Assembly: GCA_947456005.1 (NCBI GenBank)
Contig: CANGRP010000055.1
Span: forward strand, 1 to 11,214
Reading direction: 5' to 3'
Source of the DNA: Caulobacteraceae bacterium
GTDB taxonomy: Bacteria > Pseudomonadota > Alphaproteobacteria > Caulobacterales > Caulobacteraceae
Length of the DNA stretch: 11,214 nt
The notes beneath the pieces were generated by a model. It was not told where the DNA came from, made no database searches, and saw only the letters and a program-made list of their open reading frames with translations. Made by a program: the position numbers and the translations under genes. Each line of letters begins with the position of its first letter. Position 1 is the stretch's first letter. Positions 5,598-11,214 of the stretch are shown piece after piece.

Positions 5598-6341
5598 ATG
5601 CTGAAGGCTGAGGATATCGCCCGGCTGGAGCGCGCCACGGTCGCCGGGGTCGCGCCGCGCCGGATGATGGAGCTGGACGGCTGGGTCCTCGGCCTCGACG
5701 GCGGGCCCATGGGCCGGGCCCGCTCCGCTGCGCCCCTGTCGCACGATCCGCCGCCGCCCCTGACTCCGGCCCTTGCCGAATCCTACGCCGCCACCGGCCT
5801 GGCGCCGGCCTTCCGGCTGCCTGACCTGCCCGTCTTCGCCGCCGCCCGGGACCTGCTGAGGGACGGCGGCTTCCGGCCCGGAGAACCGACCTGGGTCATG
5901 ACCGCCGACCCGCTTGCTGTCGCCGGGTACGCCGGCCCCGGCGCGCGCGGACCCGAGCCCGTCCTCCTGGAGGCGCCCGACGCAGCCTGGGCGGAGGCCT
6001 TCTGCGGCCCCGGGTTTGACGCCCGGGAAGGGGCCCAGAGGGTCGCCCAGCTCGCCCGTTCACCCGGAGCGGTCTTCGGCGCCGTCCGCGAGCAGGAGCG
6101 CACCCTGGCGGTGGGCGTCCTGTCCCGGGCGGGCGGCCTTGGCGGCGTCCACGGCATGAGGACCTCGCCGGACCAGAGAGGCAGGGGCCATGCGGGGCGC
6201 CTCCTCGCCGCCTTCGGGCGCCAGACGGGGGAGTGGGGCCTGCCCGGGATCTTCCTGCAGGTGGAGGCTGGCAATCCTGCGCGGCGCCTCTACCGGGCCG
6301 CCGGTTTCACCGAGTTGTGGCGCTACTGGTACTGGCGATGA
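5598..6341 (+). CDS. GNAT-family N-acetyltransferase
   Basis: The 247-residue protein has a variable N-terminal half (residues 1-120, with RRMMELDGWVLGLDGG near 21-36) and a C-terminal GNAT domain. VHGMRTSPDQRGRGHAGRLL (184-203) contains the acetyl-CoA pyrophosphate-binding R/QxxGxG/A motif (Arg194, Gly197, Ala199). VEAGNPARRLYRAAGF (222-237) is the usual motif B with the Asn and Tyr that close the fold. The acceptor substrate is unknown; the family includes amino-acid, aminoglycoside and protein acetyltransferases. Copies of its first 17 codons occur at 2348-2398 and 3399-3452, just behind smpB ends. It was therefore probably the original downstream neighbour of smpB, now displaced by about 3.2 kb. 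The start ATG has AAAGG 9 nt upstream. It ends 3 nt from the stop of the convergent GNAT gene. Confidence 0.9.
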   Translation: MLKAEDIARLERATVAGVAPRRMMELDGWVLGLDGGPMGRARSAAPLSHDPPPPLTPALAESYAATGLAPAFRLPDLPVFAAARDLLRDGGFRPGEPTWVMTADPLAVAGYAGPGARGPEPVLLEAPDAAWAEAFCGPGFDAREGAQRVAQLARSPGAVFGAVREQERTLAVGVLSRAGGLGGVHGMRTSPDQRGRGHAGRLLAAFGRQTGEWGLPGIFLQVEAGNPARRLYRAAGFTELWRYWYWR

Positions 6342-6342
6342 G

Positions 6343-6357
6343 CCTCAGAGCCTGAGG
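6343..6357. terminator. Hairpin over the convergent stop codons
   Basis: CCTCAG (6343-6348) and CTGAGG (6352-6357) make a 6-bp stem with a 3-nt loop, exactly where the two GNAT genes meet. It lacks a T-run and overlaps coding sequence of the minus gene, so a bidirectional terminator role is only possible. Confidence 0.3.
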
Positions 6358-6821
6358 GTCATGAAGACGCTGAAGGGATCCGGGCCGTAGGTGTCGAAAG
6401 GCCCGCAGGCCGTGAACCCGACGCTCTCGTAGAGGGTGCGGGCGGGAATGAAGCCCTCCACCGAGCCGGTCTCCAACCAGAGGGCCGCAAGCCCCATGCC
6501 CCGGGCCTCCGCCAGGATGTGATCCAGGATGGCCCGGCCAACGCCCTGGCCGAGAAAGGCGTCCGCCACCCGCATCGACTTGATCTCGCCGTTCCCCGCG
6601 TCGATCCGGCGAAGCGCCCCCATGCCGACGAGCGTCTGCCCGCTCCAGGCGCTCCAGAACCGGATGGAGGGGGCCTTCAGCCCCTGCAGGGCGAGGGCGT
6701 GGACGCTCTCCGGCGGGCTCTGGGCGTGCATGCCGGCGAGGTGACGGGCCACCAGGTCCCGGACCGGTGGGCGGGAGAGGTCGTCAAGTTCGAAGCGGAG
6801 AGTGGGGAGGGCTCGGACCAT
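6345..6821 (-). CDS. GNAT-family N-acetyltransferase (small, single domain)
   Basis: The 158-residue product is a one-domain GNAT. GEIKSMRVADAFLGQGVGRAIL (78-99) holds the acetyl-CoA-binding motif (Gln92, Gly95, Ala97). ARTLYESVGF (127-136) is motif B, and CGPFDTYGPDPFSVFM (139-154) is an ending seen in the YsnE/PhnO-like branch of putative acetyltransferases. MHAQSPPESVHAL (31-43) is also characteristic of that branch. The acceptor is unknown. ATG 6819-6821 gives a normal length; no strong ribosome site is visible. It is unrelated in its N-terminal half to the convergent GNAT at 5598, so the pair is not a tandem duplication. Confidence 0.9.
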   Translation of the reverse strand: MVRALPTLRFELDDLSRPPVRDLVARHLAGMHAQSPPESVHALALQGLKAPSIRFWSAWSGQTLVGMGALRRIDAGNGEIKSMRVADAFLGQGVGRAILDHILAEARGMGLAALWLETGSVEGFIPARTLYESVGFTACGPFDTYGPDPFSVFMTLRL

Positions 6822-6862
6822 GCCGTGAGGCTCGCCCGACCCTCCCTTTCGTCAACAGTCTT

Positions 6863-6901
6863 GTCGGCGCCGGGCGCTGGCGACGACCCAACCTGCAGGT
6901 T
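6863..6901. promoter_or_regulatory. Hairpin plus 12-bp palindrome upstream of the small GNAT gene
   Basis: GTCGGCGCC (6863-6871) and GGCGACGAC (6879-6887) can pair with one mismatch around a 7-nt loop. Immediately next to it AACCTGCAGGTT (6890-6901) is a perfect 12-bp palindrome. They lie 40-80 nt upstream of the minus-strand GNAT start, where a promoter or operator would be. They could instead belong to the 3' region of the receptor gene transcript, which ends at 6993. Confidence 0.35.
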
Positions 6902-6918
6902 CATCAGGCATCGCCGCA

Positions 6919-6959
6919 CCCTGGGTAAGCAGGGCTGGGTCCCCGGCGGGACGCCCGGG
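6919..6959. terminator. Stem-loops downstream of the TonB receptor gene
   Basis: CCCTG (6919-6923) pairs with CAGGG (6930-6934). CCCGGCG (6942-6948) pairs with CGCCCGGG (6952-6959) with one bulge. They follow the receptor stop (6993) on the minus strand by roughly 35-75 nt. Neither has a clear U-run, so a terminator role is tentative. Confidence 0.3.
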
Positions 6960-6992
6960 AGACTTCATCCTGACCAGACGCCCTCCCGCACC

Positions 6993-9491
6993 TCAGAACC
7001 GGTAGGTGAGGGCTGCGCGCCAGGATGTCCCGAGGATGGGCCGGGCCAGGTAGTAGCGGGCGCCGGCGTCGCCGGAGATGAACTGGCCGGCGCGCGGATT
7101 GCCTTCGGTCAGGCCGATGACGTTGGTCAGGTTCACCCCGGCGAGCGACACCGCCATCCGGTCGCTGATATTCCAGCGCGCATTGAGGTTGATGACCGTG
7201 TACTCGGCCAGGGACTGGCTGTTGGCCACGTCGGCGAAGCGCTTGCTGTAGTGCTCGACCGGCAATTCTAGACGGACCGCGCCCTCCAGGAGATTGACCG
7301 CCGGGACGAGCCGGACCCCTACCTTCGGGACACGGATCAGCTGGTTCCCGCCGAAGTTACGGACCGTCGGAACCCCGCCCACATTCTCGGTGAACCTGAA
7401 GCTGTCGTACTCGGGGCTCTGCCAGGAGACGGCGCCGGCGACATCCCAGCCCGCCATCGGCTTCAGGACACCTTCGATCTCAACGCCGGATGTCCGGGTT
7501 GAGCCATAGGCGACGCGGGTGGTGAAGCTGTTGGTGGCGCTGTTGAAGACGTTGTCGTTGAACCGGATGTTCTCGAAGCGGGTCTGGAAGGCCGTGGCGT
7601 AGAGGTCGAAGACATCCGTCCGCCACTTCAGCCCGGCCTCGATCATCTGGACCGGGGTCTTCTTGATGTCCGTCCGGAGGGCGTCACCCGGGCTGCCCTG
7701 GAACTCCGATGGCGCGGGGAGGCGCACCGTGTCGGTGTATCGGGCGAAGACGCCGAGGCGATCTTCGAACTGATAGTTGGCGCCGAGTGTCCAGCTCAGG
7801 CCCGAATAAGCGCGATCGATGGGGGTGAAGGCGCCCGTCCCGGTGATCACCTGGTTGTCGGCAAGGGTGCCGGCGACACCGAGGTCCACGGTCTGCTTGC
7901 CTTCGACGGAGCCGGAAAACTCGATCCGCTCCTGGCGAACGCCCGCGTCGATACGGAGCTGGGGGGTCACCTGCCACTCATCGGAGGCGTAAAGGGCGAA
8001 CACCCGGGCGTCGATGGCGGCGTTGTCGAACAGCGACCCGTAGCGGAGGATGCCGTTCTCTGTGACCCGGCCGGCAATCCCCCCGGCGGCGTTGACCGCC
8101 ACGATGTCGAGGCGGCGAGCCTGGTCACGGACCTCCAGGTTGGATGTGGCCATGTACCGGTCGTAGTCGTAGCTGTAGTCCGACACATAGGCGCCGACGG
8201 CGATGTCGTGGGTCTGACCCGCGAATTCGAACATCCGAACAAGCCGGAGATCGTTGGTGAACTCGTTGAGGGGGACTGACACGCTGAGCAGGTTGCCGCT
8301 GACCACCAGGCCGTTGCCGTTGGCTGTCACGGGGTCAAAGGCGGCTCCGGAGGTGGCGTAGCGGTACTGGACGTCCACCGCGCCCGGGAAGGCGGCCAGG
8401 GCGGCGTTCCGAAGGCCGTTCAGCCGGCCGCTCGCCGTCTCGATGTTGCCGGTCGGGAAGAGCCCGTTGCGAACGATGTCGCTGGTCCTGTATCGGCCGG
8501 TGTTCTGAAGGCGCCAGCCGGCCCCGACCTCCAGGTCCAGCCGGACCGTGATGGCCGTCAGGCCCACGTCCGTGCCCTTGCCGAGGTCAAAGGCGAAGGG
8601 ACCGTTCACATTCCGGAAGCTGACCAGGCGGTTGTCCGGGCCGGCCAGGGTCCCGTAACTGGCGTCGAACCCGGGAACACCCGTGGGTTCCTGCTTGTCA
8701 TCGAAGGTCAGCGGAACCGGGAGAAGGAACCCCACATTGTCCGCGATGTGCTTGATGTTGACGTCCAGGCTGCCGGTCTCGAACGCCTTGGACAGTCCGA
8801 TCCGGACCTGCCCGCCCTTGTTCTGCGTGAAGCCCGGGCTCCGGACGCCCTCGTCCGAGCGGTAGAAGCCGCCCAGGGTGAGACCCCAGCCCTCCCCCAG
8901 GGGTGCGCCGTACCAGAAGTCCGCCCGGTACATGCCGTAGTCGCCGACGGTCGCCTTCACGAGGCCCTCTGGGGTCTCGCCGGCCTTTCGGGTGATGAAG
9001 TTGACCGTACCCCCCGGGGAGTTGGAGGCGAAGATCGAGGCGGGTCCGCCGCGAACGGCCTCAACTCGCCCGATGGTCTCGTCGAGCCGGAAGGACTGGT
9101 CGGCGTTCAGCCAGCCCAGGCCGCCATCGTGCTGGATGGTGAGGCCGTCCTCCTGGATCGTCACCGACGAATATCCATCCGTGGGTATGCCCCGCGTCCG
9201 CACATTGTTGGAGGCTTCGCCGCCAGAGGCCTCAACCCAGAAACCGGGGATGGCCTTGAACACTTCCGCCGTGGACATGGGCGCCTGGAGGCGCAGGGCG
9301 GCTTCGTCCAGGGTGGTGATGGCGTAGCTGGCTTCAACCCGGCGGCGGTCGAGGGACCCGGCGCGACCCGTGACGATCAGTTCGTCGACCTGGGAGTCCA
9401 CCCTGTCCGCGGGCGCTGCATAAGAAGGGCAAGCACCGGTGGAGATCGCCACGGCGGCGACGCCGCCCAGAAGAGTGATGGACAGACGCAT
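6993..9491 (-). CDS. TonB-dependent outer-membrane receptor
   Basis: This is a gated beta-barrel that imports a ligand across the outer membrane using TonB-ExbBD energy. ATG 9489-9491 is chosen because GGGGGT lies just upstream, giving 832 residues, normal for the family; a TTG at 9501-9503 would add four residues. The signal peptide is MRLSITLLGGVAAVAISTGA...SYAA (residues 1-26). A TonB-box-like VDELIVTG follows at 35-42. The plug domain (about 50-170) includes PMSTAEVFKAIPGFWVE, NVRTRGI and RVEAVRGGPASIFASNSPGG (142-161), then VNFITRK. The rest is barrel, with TDVFDLYATAFQTRFENIRF and VNLTNVIG near the end, and the protein finishes with ALTYRF, the C-terminal Phe expected for BAM-assembled barrels. 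It lies 48 nt behind the exported PHP hydrolase gene and is probably co-transcribed. The ligand is not deducible. Confidence 0.96.
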   Translation of the reverse strand: MRLSITLLGGVAAVAISTGACPSYAAPADRVDSQVDELIVTGRAGSLDRRRVEASYAITTLDEAALRLQAPMSTAEVFKAIPGFWVEASGGEASNNVRTRGIPTDGYSSVTIQEDGLTIQHDGGLGWLNADQSFRLDETIGRVEAVRGGPASIFASNSPGGTVNFITRKAGETPEGLVKATVGDYGMYRADFWYGAPLGEGWGLTLGGFYRSDEGVRSPGFTQNKGGQVRIGLSKAFETGSLDVNIKHIADNVGFLLPVPLTFDDKQEPTGVPGFDASYGTLAGPDNRLVSFRNVNGPFAFDLGKGTDVGLTAITVRLDLEVGAGWRLQNTGRYRTSDIVRNGLFPTGNIETASGRLNGLRNAALAAFPGAVDVQYRYATSGAAFDPVTANGNGLVVSGNLLSVSVPLNEFTNDLRLVRMFEFAGQTHDIAVGAYVSDYSYDYDRYMATSNLEVRDQARRLDIVAVNAAGGIAGRVTENGILRYGSLFDNAAIDARVFALYASDEWQVTPQLRIDAGVRQERIEFSGSVEGKQTVDLGVAGTLADNQVITGTGAFTPIDRAYSGLSWTLGANYQFEDRLGVFARYTDTVRLPAPSEFQGSPGDALRTDIKKTPVQMIEAGLKWRTDVFDLYATAFQTRFENIRFNDNVFNSATNSFTTRVAYGSTRTSGVEIEGVLKPMAGWDVAGAVSWQSPEYDSFRFTENVGGVPTVRNFGGNQLIRVPKVGVRLVPAVNLLEGAVRLELPVEHYSKRFADVANSQSLAEYTVINLNARWNISDRMAVSLAGVNLTNVIGLTEGNPRAGQFISGDAGARYYLARPILGTSWRAALTYRF

Positions 9492-9539
9492 GATGACCCC
9501 CAATCGATTGACCTGGCCGGCTTCGGCCCATCGGGGGTG

Positions 9540-11126
9540 CTAGGGCCTGAGGGTCACAGTTCCCTGACCGTTGTGCGAAGACTCGGTGACGGCCCTTGAT
9601 CCGTTCTGCAGGTACACCGGACTGCCCACCAGCAGGAGGCGTCCGTCGGGTCCGCGGACGTCGGCCCGGACCCATTTCAGGCCCGGTCCTGGCCGGAGTT
9701 CGGCCGTGACCTCAGGGCGGCCAAGGACCGGGACCGGCGTGCGGGCGACGGGCTTGCCGCCTCCGCCCGCGACGAATTCGACGGTCGCATCCGGCAATCC
9801 GGTGACGATGGCGGTGAGGCGTAGTCTTGCAGCGGGGCGAGTGAACAGGGTCCCGCCCATGCCCGCCTGCGCCTTGCCAGAGGCGACTGTGAGGTCGACG
9901 GAGGCGCCGGCGGGGGCGCCGAGGTCCACGAAGACCCGGCCACGCCTCAGGCCCTCCAGGATCGCAGGCTGGGAGAGCTCCGGGGCATAGACCACCGTGG
10001 CGGGTCGGCCCACCGGCGCCTGGCCGCCGCCCTTTGCGTCGGGGTCATGGTTGTCGCTTCCGGCGATTCCCGTGACGCGACAGCCCCGGTCGAGAAGGCC
10101 CTCCCAGAAGGGCAGGCCGGATAGGGGGCCTTCAGCCGAACCGGTCAGGCGCAGGCCGCCGCCGTTGGCGATCTCGACGGCGGTGATGCGGCGACAGTCC
10201 GGGATGGGCGCGGTCCAGCCGCATCCCATGCAGGCTTCTCCAGAGGGCATGCCGGGATGATTGATCGACAGGAGCCCGCCTTCGGCCTGCACGGCGTCGA
10301 GCACGGCGTCGAGGGTCGGCGCGCGCGCAGAGCCGAGCTGGAAGGGCAGGGGGCTGGTCACGCCGAAGACATTGGCGTGACCCTGGAAGGTCGTGATCTC
10401 CCGCCCCGGCAGGACCAGGAGGGTGTCGTAATAGGCCTGCAGGGCCCGCAGCTCGGGATAGACCGATATCGAGTTGTGTTCGGTGAGGGCGATGAAGTCG
10501 AGGCCCGCCGCCCGGGCCGCCTCCAGCGTCCGGAAGACGGGGCAGGGGACCCGACGCCCGGAGAGGCTGTCGCAGCTCCCGTCGCTGTGGCCGGAGTGGG
10601 TGTGAAGGTCGCCCCGGTACCAGCCGGGCCCTGTCCGGACTGCGCCCTCGTGGAAGACCGATCCCGGAGACGGCGCCCCCCGCGGGTCGAGGCGGACCCG
10701 GGCGCTCCAGGACGCCGAAGCCCCTTTCCGGATGTTGGGGACCCCAAGGATCAGCCGCCATTCGCCCGGGGGAAGGAAGCCCGGGATGTAGGCGGAGGTG
10801 GCGTCGCTGCTGGCCAGGGTGAAGGTCGACCTGTTGCCGCCGCTCCAGCCGCGGAAGCCGTTCGGGTCGCGGATCCCGAGGTCGATCACAGTCCTGTTCG
10901 ACCGGTCGTACTCGAAGGTCACGGTCAGGCGCTCGGTGTTCTCCGGGACGGAGAAGGGGACCTCGACATAGGTCTCGTGATCCGCCTGGGTGATCACGCC
11001 CCTGAGTTCGATCTCGTTCGGGCCCGCACGGACGCCGCCGGGTGAGCCCAGCAGGCACAGGAGCCCCAGAAGGACGGCCCATGCATGGGGATGAAGGCCC
11101 CAGCCCTCGGTCTGACGTGGGATCAT
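9540..11126 (-). CDS. Exported PHP-domain metallohydrolase, CehA/McbA-like
   Basis: The 528-residue product has a signal peptide (hydrophobic AWAVLLGLLCLLGSPGGVRA, cleavage near residue 34). A beta-rich N-terminal domain (about 36-150) contains FEYDRSNRTVIDLGIRDPNG and GFLPPGEWRLILGVPN. A PHP catalytic domain follows at 170-400 with metal ligands in order: GDLHTHSGHSDG (His175, His177), ALTEHN (His217), GREITTFQGHANVFG (Glu243, His250), NHPG (His290) and GSDNHD (Asp358, His360). CMGC (299-302) and further cysteines suggest disulfides, fitting a periplasmic or secreted location. The C-terminal 130 residues form another beta-rich domain. PHP enzymes are phosphoesterases in most cases; the CehA/McbA branch includes carbaryl hydrolases, so ester or carbamate substrates are possible. 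ATG 11124-11126 has CGGAG 7 nt upstream. It is first in a two-gene unit with the TonB receptor. Confidence 0.92.
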   Translation of the reverse strand: MIPRQTEGWGLHPHAWAVLLGLLCLLGSPGGVRAGPNEIELRGVITQADHETYVEVPFSVPENTERLTVTFEYDRSNRTVIDLGIRDPNGFRGWSGGNRSTFTLASSDATSAYIPGFLPPGEWRLILGVPNIRKGASASWSARVRLDPRGAPSPGSVFHEGAVRTGPGWYRGDLHTHSGHSDGSCDSLSGRRVPCPVFRTLEAARAAGLDFIALTEHNSISVYPELRALQAYYDTLLVLPGREITTFQGHANVFGVTSPLPFQLGSARAPTLDAVLDAVQAEGGLLSINHPGMPSGEACMGCGWTAPIPDCRRITAVEIANGGGLRLTGSAEGPLSGLPFWEGLLDRGCRVTGIAGSDNHDPDAKGGGQAPVGRPATVVYAPELSQPAILEGLRRGRVFVDLGAPAGASVDLTVASGKAQAGMGGTLFTRPAARLRLTAIVTGLPDATVEFVAGGGGKPVARTPVPVLGRPEVTAELRPGPGLKWVRADVRGPDGRLLLVGSPVYLQNGSRAVTESSHNGQGTVTLRP

Positions 11127-11168
11127 GCTCTGTCTCCGCTCCCGGGTCGCAAAGTCTGGCGCCCCGGG

Positions 11169-11186
11169 ATGACAGGATGATGCCGG
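11169..11186 (-). promoter_or_regulatory. Pho-box-like sequence upstream of the PHP hydrolase operon
   Basis: On the minus strand the sequence reads CCGGCAT-CATC-CTGTCAT. That is two 7-nt half-sites with the 4-nt spacer of a PhoB box (consensus CTGTCAT N4 CTGTCAT), with 12 of 14 half-site positions matching and the downstream half exact. It ends 42 nt before the ATG at 11126. A weak -10-like CAGACT follows after 10 nt. The function is inferred from the motif only. Confidence 0.4.
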
Positions 11187-11196
11187 CCGGGCGGGA

Positions 11197-11214
11197 TTAT
11201 TCCGCGGCCTCGGC
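11197..11214 (-). CDS. Possible 3' end of a further minus-strand gene (cut by window edge)
   Basis: Read on the minus strand the last 18 nt are GCC GAG GCC GCG GAA TAA, encoding AEAAE and stop, a common acidic C-terminus. Too little is present to name a product or to prove that it is coding. Confidence 0.25.
   Translation of the reverse strand, partial: AEAAE

Noticed and set aside
6350..6361. 12-mer GCCTGAGGGTCA shared with 9545-9556
   Set aside because: Both copies encode the last residues TLR near a stop codon in unrelated genes, so it is most likely coincidence of codon use.
8748..9599. Plus-strand open frame of 283 codons across the receptor gene
   Set aside because: It lies opposite the plug-encoding part of an unmistakable TonB receptor; GC-rich antisense frames of this size are expected by chance.
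10257..11045. Plus-strand open frame of 262 codons opposite the PHP hydrolase
   Set aside because: It is antisense to a gene with all PHP motifs and has no recognisable domain or ribosome site.

Overview
The window looks like chromosomal DNA of a high-GC alphaproteobacterium, probably of the Caulobacterales (Caulobacter/Phenylobacterium-like). This is an inference from the GC-rich codon use, the divergent slt / dapA-smpB arrangement and the TonB-dependent receptor; the sequence alone does not fix the genus.

Left part (1-2346), housekeeping. A lytic murein transglycosylase gene runs off the left edge on the minus strand. Divergent from it are dapA (lysine and diaminopimelate synthesis) and smpB (trans-translation), 8 nt apart and probably one operon.

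Middle (about 2281-5597), an accessory insert with visible scars. The junction 'smpB 3' end + first 17 codons of a GNAT acetyltransferase' occurs right after smpB. It occurs again about 1.05 kb downstream (94 bp aligned, 3 mismatches, including 76 bp identical). A third, partial copy is the start of the intact GNAT gene at 5598. The first interval holds an IS5-type transposase 3' fragment and a left-handed beta-helix acyltransferase-like gene whose C-terminus has been replaced or extended, in frame, by the last 21 residues of SmpB. The second interval holds a secreted beta-lactamase/DD-peptidase-fold serine hydrolase, a convergent small conserved protein (possibly DUF6196) and another IS5-type transposase 3' fragment. 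The simplest reading is that an ancestral smpB-GNAT pair was split by successive insertions that left diverged copies of the junction. No integrase or intact transposase is present.

Right part (5598-11214). Two GNAT acetyltransferases converge with a 3-nt gap (5598-6341 plus, 6345-6821 minus). Beyond them is a minus-strand two-gene unit: an exported PHP/CehA-McbA-type metallohydrolase (9540-11126) followed 48 nt later by a TonB-dependent outer-membrane receptor (6993-9491). A Pho-box-like 18-mer lies 42 nt upstream of the metallohydrolase start. An exported hydrolase paired with a receptor suggests scavenging of a phosphorylated or other hydrolysable nutrient, but the substrate cannot be read from the sequence. 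The last 18 nt may be the end of one more minus-strand gene.

I saw no tRNA, rRNA, tmRNA or CRISPR array, and no gene-free stretch longer than 300 nt.
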